Under the pieces are notes generated by a model that was given only the letters and a program-made list of their open reading frames with translations, was not told the origin of the DNA and did no database searches. A stretch of DNA of 64,000 bases from Lachnospiraceae bacterium. Its GTDB lineage: Bacteria; Bacillota; Clostridia; Lachnospirales; Lachnospiraceae. Every line of letters starts with the position of its first letter. Positions within the stretch are counted from its first letter, which is position 1. Location: positions 1,674,001 through 1,738,000 of the forward strand of contig AP025576.1 in the NCBI GenBank assembly GCA_022845955.1, read 5' to 3'. Position numbers and translations under genes: made by a program. Positions 53,776 through 62,202 of this stretch are shown one piece after another.

Positions 53776-53791
53776 GTTAGCCTATACTAAT
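53776..53791. promoter_or_regulatory. DtxR/IdeR-type operator before feoB
   Basis: GTTAGCCTATACTAAT matches the GTTAG-N6-CTAAC element with one mismatch. It lies 70 bases before the feoB start, with TTGAAC just upstream (53766). Confidence 0.65.
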
Positions 53792-53860
53792 AAAAGATAG
53801 CCATAACAAATTCAAAATCATGTAAATACATAGCTGCGATGAGGCGGAAAGAGGTAGAAT

Positions 53861-56041
53861 ATGTCAATTAAAATTGCATTAGCAGGGAATCCCAACTGCG
53901 GAAAGACTACATTGTTTAATGCACTGACCGGTTCCAACCAGTTTGTGGGGAACTGGCCGGGTGTAACGGTAGAGAAGAAGGAAGGTAAGCTGAAGGGTCA
54001 TAAGGATGTTATCATTATGGATCTTCCCGGCATTTATTCCCTTTCTCCCTACACCCTGGAAGAAGTGGTTGCCAGAAATTATCTGATTAACGACAGGCCG
54101 GATGCTATCATCAATATAGTAGACGGTACCAATATCGAAAGGAACCTGTATCTGTCCACACAGCTGATGGAGCTGGGCATCCCGGTTGTTATGGCCGTCA
54201 ATATGATGGACATTGTGGAAAAGAGCGGCGATGTGATACATATTGACAAGCTCAGCAAAAAACTGGGCTGTGAGGTAGTAGAGATATCCGCATTAAAGGG
54301 TACCGGGATCCAGAAGGCGGCAGAAAAAGCCGTGGGTCTCGCCAGCAGAAAGGACGCGACCCCTCCGGTCCATACCTTCGCGCCGGAAGTGGAAAACGTG
54401 CTTAATACCATCGAAGCCAGGCTGGGAAGTGATATCCCGGAGGAACAGAAGCGCTTTTTTGCCATCAAGCTGTTGGAAAAAGATGATAAAATCCAGGATC
54501 AGATGAGCCGGGTTCCGGATGTTTCTTCTGAAATTGCACAGATCGAAAAGGAAATGGATGATGATACGGAGAGTATCATCACCAATGAAAGATATGTATA
54601 CATTTCTTCCATCATCGGTGAATGCTTTAAACGCAGTAAAAACGAAAAGCTGACCACCTCCGACAAAATCGACAGGATCGTTACCAACCGCTGGCTGGCG
54701 CTTCCTATTTTTGCAGTGGTTATGTTTATTGTTTATTATATTTCCGTTACCACGGTTGGTACCTGGGCAACCGACTGGGCGAATGACGGCGTGTTCGGAG
54801 ACGGCTGGAGCCTGTTCGGGCTGGAAATCCCCGGTATCCCTGTTCTTTTTGAATCCGTGCTCACCGCTGTGGGCTGTGCCGAATGGCTGCAGGGGCTGAT
54901 ACTGGACGGTATTGTTGCCGGTGTGGGCGCCGTGCTGGGCTTTGTTCCCCAGATGCTGGTGCTGTTCATCTTCCTGGCTTTCCTGGAAGGATGCGGCTAC
55001 ATGGCCAGAGTTGCGTTTATCATGGACCGTATTTTCCGTAAGTTTGGCCTTTCCGGAAAATCCTTTATCCCCATGCTCATCGGAAGCGGCTGCGGCGTGC
55101 CCGGTATTATGGCCTCCCGTACCATCGAAAGCGACCGTGACCGTAAAATGACCATTATGACAACCACCTTCATTCCCTGCGGCGCCAAGCTTCCTATTAT
55201 AGCCCTGATCGCCGGCGCCCTGTTCGGCGGTGCATGGTGGGTGGCTCCCAGCGCTTACTTTGTGGGAATTGCAGCGATTATCTGTTCCGGTATCTTATTA
55301 AAGAAAACCAAAATGTTTGCCGGGGATCCCGCTCCTTTCGTTATGGAGCTTCCTGCATACCATCTTCCCACCGTGGGAAATGTACTCCGCAGCATGTGGG
55401 AGCGTGGGTGGTCCTTTATCAAAAAGGCCGGTACCATCATCCTCCTTTCCACCATCGTGGTATGGTTCACCACCTACTTCGGCTGGGTTAACGGACAGTT
55501 TAAAATGCTGGAGGATATGGAGCTTGACCACAGCATTCTGGCAGCTGTCGGAAATGCGGTTGCATGGATCTTCATCCCGCTTGGCTGGGGCGACTGGAAG
55601 TCTGCAGTGGCGGCTATCACCGGCCTGGTTGCCAAGGAAAACGTGGTGGGAACCTTTGGTATCCTTTACGGCTTTGCTGAAGTGGCGGAAGACGGAACGG
55701 AAATCTGGGGAAGTCTGGCAGGAAGCATGACCGCAGTTGCAGCTTACTCCTTCCTGGTGTTCAACCTGCTGTGTGCACCCTGCTTTGCAGCTATGGGCGC
55801 TATTAAAAGGGAAATGAACAATGCAAAATGGTTCTGGTTTGCAATCGGATACCAAACCGGGCTTGCTTATGTGGTATCCCTCTGTGTGTACCAGTTGGGA
55901 AATCTGTTCACAACCGGAGCCTTTGGTATCGGAACCGTAGTGGCATTCCTTCTTGTAATAGGCTTTGTCTATCTGCTGGTCAGACCTTATAAAGAAAGCA
56001 AAACGCTTAACGTGAAAATCAAGATGGCAGGTGCAAAATAA
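53861..56041 (+). CDS. feoB: ferrous iron transporter FeoB
   Basis: A 726-aa membrane protein that imports Fe2+. The N-terminal GTPase domain has G1 GNPNCGKTT, G3 DLPGIYSLSPYT and G4 NMMD. The C-terminal permease has two Gate motifs; the conserved Cys blocks are GSGCGVPGIMASR and the second block MTTTFIPCGAKLPI. About ten membrane helices follow. The ATG at 53861 follows AAAGAGGT. No FeoC is present. An intrinsic terminator lies 24 bases after the stop. Confidence 0.97.
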   Translation: MSIKIALAGNPNCGKTTLFNALTGSNQFVGNWPGVTVEKKEGKLKGHKDVIIMDLPGIYSLSPYTLEEVVARNYLINDRPDAIINIVDGTNIERNLYLSTQLMELGIPVVMAVNMMDIVEKSGDVIHIDKLSKKLGCEVVEISALKGTGIQKAAEKAVGLASRKDATPPVHTFAPEVENVLNTIEARLGSDIPEEQKRFFAIKLLEKDDKIQDQMSRVPDVSSEIAQIEKEMDDDTESIITNERYVYISSIIGECFKRSKNEKLTTSDKIDRIVTNRWLALPIFAVVMFIVYYISVTTVGTWATDWANDGVFGDGWSLFGLEIPGIPVLFESVLTAVGCAEWLQGLILDGIVAGVGAVLGFVPQMLVLFIFLAFLEGCGYMARVAFIMDRIFRKFGLSGKSFIPMLIGSGCGVPGIMASRTIESDRDRKMTIMTTTFIPCGAKLPIIALIAGALFGGAWWVAPSAYFVGIAAIICSGILLKKTKMFAGDPAPFVMELPAYHLPTVGNVLRSMWERGWSFIKKAGTIILLSTIVVWFTTYFGWVNGQFKMLEDMELDHSILAAVGNAVAWIFIPLGWGDWKSAVAAITGLVAKENVVGTFGILYGFAEVAEDGTEIWGSLAGSMTAVAAYSFLVFNLLCAPCFAAMGAIKREMNNAKWFWFAIGYQTGLAYVVSLCVYQLGNLFTTGAFGIGTVVAFLLVIGFVYLLVRPYKESKTLNVKIKMAGAK

Positions 56042-56064
56042 GTATTCGTGCTTGACCTGAGGAG

Positions 56065-56093
56065 AGCCTGCATGAAAATGCAGGCTTTTCTTC
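56065..56093 (+). terminator. intrinsic terminator after feoB
   Basis: AGCCTGCAT-GAAA-ATGCAGGCT stem followed by TTTCTT. It separates feoB from the Fur-type gene, which starts 22 bases later, so read-through may set that gene's level. Confidence 0.88.
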
Positions 56094-56114
56094 TGTAAAA
56101 AGGGAGGTACCTAA

Positions 56115-56651
56115 TTGCCGGATAACAAGAATAACCAGGAAAAAAGAAAGCTGCCCGATTCCAGAAGCTATCACCGCACACAGATGCAGAGGGACATGAT
56201 TGTGGAAAAGCTGAAGGAACGGGGCTGCCGGATTACCAAACAGCGCCTTACCTTACTTGACATCATACTGGAAAATGACTGCTCCAGCTGCAAGGAAATT
56301 TTCTACAAAGCATCCCGGGTAAATAGCAATATCGGTTCCGCCACCGTCTACCGGATGGTAAGCGTTCTGGAGGAAATAGGGGCGATCAGCCGGAAAAATA
56401 TGCTTCGGGTGGCCTATTCCGAGGACTGTGTCATGGAAGACGCCTGCACGGTGGTGCTGGATGATGATACCACCTACCATTTATCTGCCAGAAAATGGAA
56501 CCAGGTAGTACAGGCCGGACTCCGGGAATGCGGATATCTGGGAAACCATAAAGTGTCCTCGGTCACCGTAAGGCCCTGCGAATGTGAGCATGCGGACTGC
56601 GGGCCGGAAGCGCCTGCCGGCCGGGAATATGCGGCGGACGGAATTTTATAA
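56115..56651 (+). CDS. divergent Fur-family regulator
   Basis: A 178-aa protein. The Fur winged helix is clear: KLKERGCRITKQRLTLLDII, EIFYKASRVNSNIGSATVYR and VLEEIGAIS. The His-rich sensing segment of Fur (HHHHxxC) and the CxxC zinc site are not in their normal form; instead the C-terminus has CECEHADC (Cys155, Cys157, Cys162) and the first domain has CSSC (Cys56, Cys59). The start is TTG (GGGAGGTACCTAA then TTG). It may sense a different signal or be insensitive to iron. It lies just after feoB. Confidence 0.85.
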   Translation: MPDNKNNQEKRKLPDSRSYHRTQMQRDMIVEKLKERGCRITKQRLTLLDIILENDCSSCKEIFYKASRVNSNIGSATVYRMVSVLEEIGAISRKNMLRVAYSEDCVMEDACTVVLDDDTTYHLSARKWNQVVQAGLRECGYLGNHKVSSVTVRPCECEHADCGPEAPAGREYAADGIL

Positions 56652-56664
56652 GACGTATATTGAT

Positions 56665-56683
56665 AATGATAAACATTTCTCAA
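56665..56683. promoter_or_regulatory. Fur-box-like site
   Basis: GATAATGATAAACATTTCT matches the 19-base Fur box (GATAATGATAATCATTATC) at 15 positions. It lies about 100 bases before the 26-aa gene. Confidence 0.55.
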
Positions 56684-56783
56684 TAAATAGGAAAATTGTT
56701 GACGGAACAAGAGAATAATCCTATTATGTAAAAAAATACCTGAGAAGAAAGATAACGCCAAAGCGCGCAGACAGGAGCAAAAG

Positions 56784-56864
56784 ATGAAACAGCACAGGTT
56801 TTGGGCATGGGCCGCCGTATTTTGTTTTTTAATGGTGTTTTACACGGGATATAAGCATAAATAA
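56784..56864 (+). CDS. 26-residue membrane peptide
   Basis: A short ORF with ACAGGAGC upstream. It encodes 26 residues: KQHRFWAWAAVFCFLM is a hydrophobic helix, followed by VFYTGYKHK. A single Cys is at 14. Basic ends on both sides fit a small single-pass membrane protein. The family is not recognised. It is followed by three small RNA hairpins and then the DUF6110-like gene. Confidence 0.65.
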   Translation: MKQHRFWAWAAVFCFLMVFYTGYKHK

Positions 56865-56873
56865 GGAGGAAAA

Positions 56874-56928
56874 TCCTCTGTTCGCCAGAGGACAAATTTC
56901 TAAAGAAATTGCATTTTGCTCCGCAAAA
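56874..56928 (+). repeat. three short RNA hairpins in a row between two small genes
   Basis: TCCTCTG-TTCGC-CAGAGGA, AATTTCT-AA-AGAAATT and TTTTGC-TCC-GCAAAA lie in tandem. The last one ends two bases before the AAGGAGG of the following gene. They may set mRNA stability or translation. Confidence 0.55.
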
Positions 56929-56945
56929 CAAGGAGGATACGAAAG

Positions 56946-57245
56946 ATGATGAAGGCTTCAGTTATGAAAAAAATAGGGCTTTTTGCAGGAGGCGTCCTGT
57001 TCGGGACTGCAGGGGTTAAGATATTGTCCGGCAGAGATGCCAAAAAGGTATATACCAGCTGCACCGCCGCTGCGCTTCGTGCAAAAGACTGTGTCATGAA
57101 AACCGCTGTCACTGTGCAGGAAAATGCGGAAGATATTCTGGCGGAGGCGAAGCTGATCAATGAAGAGCGCGCTGCGAAAGACGCGGAGGCGGTACAGGAG
57201 CCTGACGGGGATACGGAAACCGATTTTAAGGAACAGGCGGAGTAA
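56946..57245 (+). CDS. DUF6110-like small protein
   Basis: A 99-aa protein. It begins with a short hydrophobic stretch (MKKIGLFAGGVLFGTAG, then VKILSGRDAKKVYTSCT), then a helical, acidic tail (ENAEDILAEAKLINEE). The KKVY-T and A-x-x-A-K-D motifs resemble DUF6110, found next to metal ATPases in Lachnospiraceae. I chose the ATG at 56946 after AAGGAGGATACGAA. Function unknown; its place before a P1B ATPase suggests a helper in metal handling. Confidence 0.7.
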   Translation: MMKASVMKKIGLFAGGVLFGTAGVKILSGRDAKKVYTSCTAAALRAKDCVMKTAVTVQENAEDILAEAKLINEERAAKDAEAVQEPDGDTETDFKEQAE

Positions 57246-57283
57246 GGCCATGTCTTACTGCTGTTTCGGGCAACGGATCAGAG

Positions 57284-57329
57284 TGCAGCTTTGCTGTATA
57301 TAGTTCAGAATGCAGCTCCGTTGTATATA
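57284..57329 (+). repeat. direct repeat with 27-base period
   Basis: TGCAGCTTTGCTGTATATA and TGCAGCTCCGTTGTATATA are 19 bases with three differences, 27 bases apart. The second copy contains a TATAAT-like box. Confidence 0.5.
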
Positions 57330-57345
57330 ATATAGAAGGAACCAC

Positions 57346-57378
57346 ACGGGGCTGCTTGCGATTACAGTCCCGTTTTTG
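57346..57378 (+). terminator. terminator before the P1B ATPase
   Basis: ACGGGGCTG pairs with CAGTCCCGT (one G-T wobble) around a 10-base loop, followed by TTTTTG. It makes the ATPase gene a separate or attenuated transcript. Confidence 0.7.
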
Positions 57379-57507
57379 TATGAGAAAACAAAGGAAGCCC
57401 CGCTGTGCAGGCCCGATTTGTTCCAGTCTGCGCCATACATGCGCGGACCTGCTGGACAGTTACCAAACAAGTACCTTGTCCCTCCCGGATAAGGCGGAAA
57501 GGAAGCT

Positions 57508-59583
57508 ATGAAATTTATTATCAGACATGAAATCAAAGGGCGGATCCGCGTTCATATGGTACAGAATAAAATGACCTGTGAGGAAGCGGACCGGCTGTAT
57601 TATTATATCAGGCGGCTGAAAAATGTGACCGAGGCAAAGGTTTTCGAACGCACGGCAGATGTTTCCGTAACCTATGTGGGAAGCCGTGATGAAATCATAC
57701 AAGCGCTGAAAACCTTTTGCTATGAAAAGACGGAGGTACCGGAGGAGGTGCTTAAGAATTCCGGAAGAGCGCTGAATGCCTCCTATCAGGAAAAGCTGAT
57801 AGGCCGGTTACTGCTGCGGGCCGGAAGCAAGCTGTTCCTTCCCCGTCCGGTAAGAGCCTTCTATGCAGGACTGAAATCCATAAAATACCTGTTCCGGGGA
57901 ATCCGATGCCTGGCGGCGGGAAAGCTGGAGGTGGCTGTTCTGGATGCAGCGGCCGTGGGCGTCTCCGTAATCCGGGGCGACATGGATACGGCAGGATCGA
58001 TTATGTTCCTGCTGGGAATCGGGGAACTGCTGGAGGAGTGGACCCACAAAAAATCCATAGGTGATCTGGCAAGAAGCATGTCCCTGCATATCAGCAAGGT
58101 ATGGCTGGTACGAGACAACCAGGAAATTCTTGTGGACGCGCGCCAAATCAGGCCGGGCGACAGCATCATGGTCCATATGGGAAATGTAATTCCCTTTGAC
58201 GGCCCGGTGATTTCCGGTGAAGCCATGGTGAATCAGGCATCCCTTACAGGGGAGGCTATGCCGGTAAGAAAGGAAGCCGGCGGCTACGTCTATGCGGGGA
58301 CTGTGGTGGAGGAGGGAGAAGTGATCCTTCAGGTGAAGGCCGTTTCCGGCTCCAACCGGTTTGATAAAATTGTAAAAATGATTGAGGAATCGGAAAAGCT
58401 GAAATCGGCATCCGAAAGCAAGGCGGAGCATCTTGCGGACCGGCTGGTGCCCTATACCCTGGCAGGCACCCTGGCGGTCTGGCTTCTGACTGGAAATGTG
58501 ACCAAAGCGCTGGCTGTGCTCATGGTGGATTTTTCCTGTGCGCTCAAGCTGTCCATGCCTATTGCCGTACTATCCGCCATCCGGGAGGCCGGCATGCATC
58601 ATATCACTGTAAAGGGCGGTAAGTTCCTGGAAGCGGCGGCGGAAGCCCGCACCATTGTTTTTGATAAAACAGGTACCCTGACGAAAGCCAGGCCGGTGGT
58701 CAGGAAGATCCTTGTATTCGGGGAGAGGAAAGAAGATGAGATGCTTCGGATCGCCGCCTGCCTGGAGGAGCATTTCCCCCACTCCATGGCAAAGGCTGTG
58801 GTAAAGGCCGCCAGGGAACGGAAGCTGGAGCATGAGGAAATGCATTCCCGGGTGGATTACATTGTGGCGCACGGAATCGCTTCTTACATAGAAGAAAAAA
58901 AGGTAATTATCGGCAGCTGGCATTTTGTTTTTGAAGACGAAAAATGTACGGTCCCCGAAAGCGGGCGGGGACAATTTGAAAACCTGCCCCCGGCATATTC
59001 CCATTTGTATCTGGCGGTGGAGCAGGAGCTGGCGGCCGTTATCTGTATTGAGGATCCGCTTCGGGAGGAAGCGCCTGCCGTAATAACCTCCCTGAAAAAA
59101 GCCGGGATCCGTAAGGTGGTCATGATGACCGGGGACAGTGAACGCACCGCGGCGGCTATCGCGTCCCGGGTGGGGGTGGATGAGTACTATTCCGAGGTTC
59201 TTCCCGAGGATAAAGCCCGTTTTGTGGAAGAAGAAAAGGCAAAAGGCAATAAAGTCATTATGATAGGCGACGGCATTAACGATTCCCCTGCGCTGTCTGC
59301 GGCGGATGTTGGTATCGCTGTCAGCGACGGGGCGGAAATCGCCAGGGAAATTGCGGATATTACCATTGCTTCGGATGATCTGTACGAAATTGTTACCCTG
59401 AAGCTGTTAAGCGCCAGCCTGATGAAACGGATTCAGACAAATTACCGGCTGATCGTGGGGGTTAATACCCTTCTGATAGCGGCGGGGGCGGGAGGGTTCC
59501 TTGCACCCGCCACCACGGCGCTTCTGCATAACCTTTCCACCCTGGGAATCAGCCTGGAAAGTATGACGGATTTGATTGTGTAA
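57508..59583 (+). CDS. P1B-type heavy-metal ATPase lacking the CPC motif
   Basis: A 691-aa metal pump. An N-terminal HMA2-like domain (1-75) has no CxxC. TGEAMPV (248), the phosphorylation site DKTGT (Asp386), the HP-loop in FPHSMAKAV (about 425) and GDGIND (587) are intact. In helix 6 the usual D-C-P-C-A-L-G is D-F-S-C-A-L-K (341-347): the first Cys is Phe and the Pro is Ser. It should thus move a metal other than Cu(I), perhaps Fe(II) or another divalent ion; this is inference. The start follows AAAGGAAG. Near Feo and Fur. Confidence 0.88.
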   Translation: MKFIIRHEIKGRIRVHMVQNKMTCEEADRLYYYIRRLKNVTEAKVFERTADVSVTYVGSRDEIIQALKTFCYEKTEVPEEVLKNSGRALNASYQEKLIGRLLLRAGSKLFLPRPVRAFYAGLKSIKYLFRGIRCLAAGKLEVAVLDAAAVGVSVIRGDMDTAGSIMFLLGIGELLEEWTHKKSIGDLARSMSLHISKVWLVRDNQEILVDARQIRPGDSIMVHMGNVIPFDGPVISGEAMVNQASLTGEAMPVRKEAGGYVYAGTVVEEGEVILQVKAVSGSNRFDKIVKMIEESEKLKSASESKAEHLADRLVPYTLAGTLAVWLLTGNVTKALAVLMVDFSCALKLSMPIAVLSAIREAGMHHITVKGGKFLEAAAEARTIVFDKTGTLTKARPVVRKILVFGERKEDEMLRIAACLEEHFPHSMAKAVVKAARERKLEHEEMHSRVDYIVAHGIASYIEEKKVIIGSWHFVFEDEKCTVPESGRGQFENLPPAYSHLYLAVEQELAAVICIEDPLREEAPAVITSLKKAGIRKVVMMTGDSERTAAAIASRVGVDEYYSEVLPEDKARFVEEEKAKGNKVIMIGDGINDSPALSAADVGIAVSDGAEIAREIADITIASDDLYEIVTLKLLSASLMKRIQTNYRLIVGVNTLLIAAGAGGFLAPATTALLHNLSTLGISLESMTDLIV

Positions 59584-59636
59584 CGTAACAGGCCGGATAA
59601 GCCTGAACGGTTACTGTGTAACTTCATAAAAAAAGA

Positions 59637-59679
59637 AAATCCCTCTGGGCGCAGAAATGGGTCCGGAGGGATTTTTAGG
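59637..59679. terminator. bidirectional terminator
   Basis: AAATCCCTC pairs with GAGGGATTT, followed by TT on the plus strand; A-run on the left acts for the convergent gene. Confidence 0.85.
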
Positions 59680-59689
59680 TATGCTCTTT

Positions 59690-60823
59690 TCACAGGCACA
59701 CGGTCCCTGTAGACTCATGCACATGCAGCGTAGGCGTAATAACGCGATGATACGTATTGGTATCATACCGTTCTATCCGGTTTTTCAGTAAGGTACCCGC
59801 CTCACGCCCCATCAGATATTCGGATTGGCTGATATGGGTGAAAAAGTCCGGGTTTTTGCCGGTGCAGACCGGCTTGTCAAAGGACATCAGAGAAACATCC
59901 CCGGGGACTTTAATATCCAGAGAAGCCAACAGGTCATAAAGGTAGGTACAGGTGGAGGATTCCGCCGTGATAAAAGCCGTTACGCGGTTTTGTGTCACCA
60001 GCCTCCGGAACAGCTCCTGATAATGGCTGAATTTCTTGTGTTTATCCAGGAATTCCACAAGCTGTACGGCATATTCCGGCATATTCAGCGAGAGGGCCGT
60101 TTCCTGAACCCCTTCAATACGGTACTTGACAGAGAAGGTGTCCCGGCCGGTGGAGGTAACGAAGGCAATGCGCTGATGGCCCAGCTTATGCAGATGACGG
60201 AGGCAAAGCTCCCCGGCGGCCCGGTTGTCCGCGATCACATAGCTGGTATTGAGGCGCGGGAGATAACGATCCAGCAGCACCAGGGGATAATTCTGCAGCT
60301 GCATGGACAGAAGCTGCTTACTGAAAAAGGGCTGGTCCTGGGGAAACAGGACGATCCCGGAAATATCCAGCTCCAGGCATCTTTGCAGCAGATAATTCTC
60401 CACCGTGGGATTGCGGCTCTGGAAAATGTGGCAGATATAGGTATCCTCCGGAAATACGGACTGTACCCCATTGATCATGGACAGGGAAAATAAATCCGTG
60501 ACAGACGGGAGGATACAGGCGATTTCCGTCATGGAGGCAGGCATGTCCGCATGAGAGGAGGGGACCGGCGCTTCCCGGATTAAAGGGGGAAGCTGGGCCG
60601 ATTTGGCAACAAAAGTCCCCTTATGAGGGAAACGGGTGATAATCCCCTCGCTTTTTAATTCATTCAGCGCTTTGGATACGGTGATGCGGCTCACACCGTA
60701 CTGCTCCATGAGCTGGTATTCCGTGGGGACTTTATCCCCCGGCAGCAGCAGTCTGTCCTTTATTTGGCGGAGGATGTCCTCTTTGATTTTTTGATATAAG
60801 GGCTGGCTTGGAAGAGGCGGCAT
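59690..60823 (-). CDS. GntR-type HTH / LacI-type sugar-binding regulator
   Basis: A 377-aa repressor. Residues 8-75 are a GntR winged helix (YQKIKEDILRQIKDRLLLPG, then YGVSRITVSKALNELKSEGI). Residues about 95-375 are a LacI/periplasmic-type effector domain (EIACILPSVTDLFSLSMINGV; GIVLFPQDQPFFSKQLL; LGHQRIAFVTSTGRD). This is the AraR-like arrangement. The ATG at 60823 has AGGAG 8 bases upstream. It is divergent from the ABC importer and probably represses it in response to a sugar. Confidence 0.92.
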   Translation of the reverse strand: MPPLPSQPLYQKIKEDILRQIKDRLLLPGDKVPTEYQLMEQYGVSRITVSKALNELKSEGIITRFPHKGTFVAKSAQLPPLIREAPVPSSHADMPASMTEIACILPSVTDLFSLSMINGVQSVFPEDTYICHIFQSRNPTVENYLLQRCLELDISGIVLFPQDQPFFSKQLLSMQLQNYPLVLLDRYLPRLNTSYVIADNRAAGELCLRHLHKLGHQRIAFVTSTGRDTFSVKYRIEGVQETALSLNMPEYAVQLVEFLDKHKKFSHYQELFRRLVTQNRVTAFITAESSTCTYLYDLLASLDIKVPGDVSLMSFDKPVCTGKNPDFFTHISQSEYLMGREAGTLLKNRIERYDTNTYHRVITPTLHVHESTGTVCL

Positions 60824-61230
60824 GGCAATATCTCCTGTCTGACGTATGAGGTAACAGTCCAAAACGGCCGGCACGGTTACCGTATGGTTCCTGCCGGCAA
60901 AAACGGCGGTGTTCCCGAAAAAGAGCCCCGGCGGTTTTGCCGTCCGTAAAATTATGCCTAAAGTATATCGTTTTGTCTTGTTATTGTCAATACAAATATT
61001 TGAACTATTTGCTATGTTGTATTTGCGATAATCAGCAAAAATAAATATGTTAAATATTCACAAAATTTACCAATAACAAGAAAAATAGTTGTAAAAAATA
61101 CGAAAGATGCTAGACTAATACTTATAAATTAAACGATATATAGTATATATTAAAAGCCAAACTGACATAATCACGTCAGTTTGTTATGTATGCATTACAG
61201 GGCAAAAAGAAAGGGGAAAGGTGTGAATGT
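60824..61230. promoter_or_regulatory. divergent regulatory region of the GntR-LacI gene and the importer
   Basis: AT-rich, about 400 bases. CTTGTTATTG (60977-60986) and CAATAACAAG (61071-61080) are perfect inverted copies and possible operators. TTGTAA (61089-61094), a 16-base spacer and TAGACT (61111-61116) form a possible promoter. AAACTGAC and GTCAGTTT pair in a hairpin at about 61158-61181. Confidence 0.55.
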
Positions 61231-62190
61231 ATGGGACTGAACGAGGGGAAAAGCGCGGTAAGCAAGGCAGGAAAAGCACAGGAACGGAAAGCGCTGTGGA
61301 CACAGATCAAGCGTCATAGGGTACTGTATCTGTTTATCCTGCCGTGTGTGGTCTGGCTGGTTGTATTCTGCTATGCGCCGATGGCAGGAATTGTACTTGC
61401 ATTTAAAAATTATCGGTTTGATCTGGGGATTTTCGGAAGCGAGTGGGCCGGCCTGAAGCATTTTCAGAAATTCATCACCTCTCCGGAGTTCTGGACAACG
61501 ATCCGCAATACCCTTGTGATAAGCGGCCTGAAGATCCTTATCTGCTTCCCGGCCCCGATTATACTCGCGCTTTTACTCAATGAGGTGCGGGCGGCCAGGT
61601 TCAAGCGGGCCATACAGACACTGAGCTACCTTCCCAATTTCGTATCCTGGGTTGTGGTGGTACAGCTGATGACGGTACTTTTTACCCCATATGGCGGCAT
61701 AGTAAATCAGGTACGGCAGATGATGGGGCTGGAAACCGTGTTTATCATGGGAGAGAAAAATGCGTTTTATCCGCTGGTCATTTTATCGGATTTATGGAAG
61801 GGCATCGGCTGGGGATCCATCGTTTACCTGGCGGCGATCACCGGGGTTGATCAGGAGCTGTACGAAGCGGCGGGGATAGACGGCGCGGGCCGGCTGAAAT
61901 GTACGTGGCATATTACGCTGCCCGGGATTTCAACCACGATAGGGATCATGTTTATTATGGCAATCGGCGGTATCCTGAATGCGGGCTATGATCAGATTCT
62001 CTTGTTGCAGCAGCCGGCAAATACCCAGATTTCCCAGATCCTTGACACGTATGTTATCCAGACAGGTATCAAGTACGGTAAATTTGAGTATGCCACGGCA
62101 ATCGGGGTGTTTAAGTCGGTATTTTCCCTGCTTTTGGTAACAACGACAAATCATCTGACGAAGAAATACGCAGAAGTGGGTCTGTGGTAA
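61231..62190 (+). CDS. ABC permease, LplB-like
   Basis: A 319-aa permease with six helices; the first is LYLFILPCVVWLVVFCYAPM, with GIVLAFKNYRF after it, as in LplB/YteP proteins for polysaccharide breakdown products. The EAA loop is ELYEAAGIDGAGRLKCTWHI. The ATG at 61231 follows GGGGAAAGGTG. It pairs with the next permease, 12 bases on. Confidence 0.94.
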   Translation: MGLNEGKSAVSKAGKAQERKALWTQIKRHRVLYLFILPCVVWLVVFCYAPMAGIVLAFKNYRFDLGIFGSEWAGLKHFQKFITSPEFWTTIRNTLVISGLKILICFPAPIILALLLNEVRAARFKRAIQTLSYLPNFVSWVVVVQLMTVLFTPYGGIVNQVRQMMGLETVFIMGEKNAFYPLVILSDLWKGIGWGSIVYLAAITGVDQELYEAAGIDGAGRLKCTWHITLPGISTTIGIMFIMAIGGILNAGYDQILLLQQPANTQISQILDTYVIQTGIKYGKFEYATAIGVFKSVFSLLLVTTTNHLTKKYAEVGLW

Positions 62191-62202
62191 AGGAGGGGGA
62201 AA

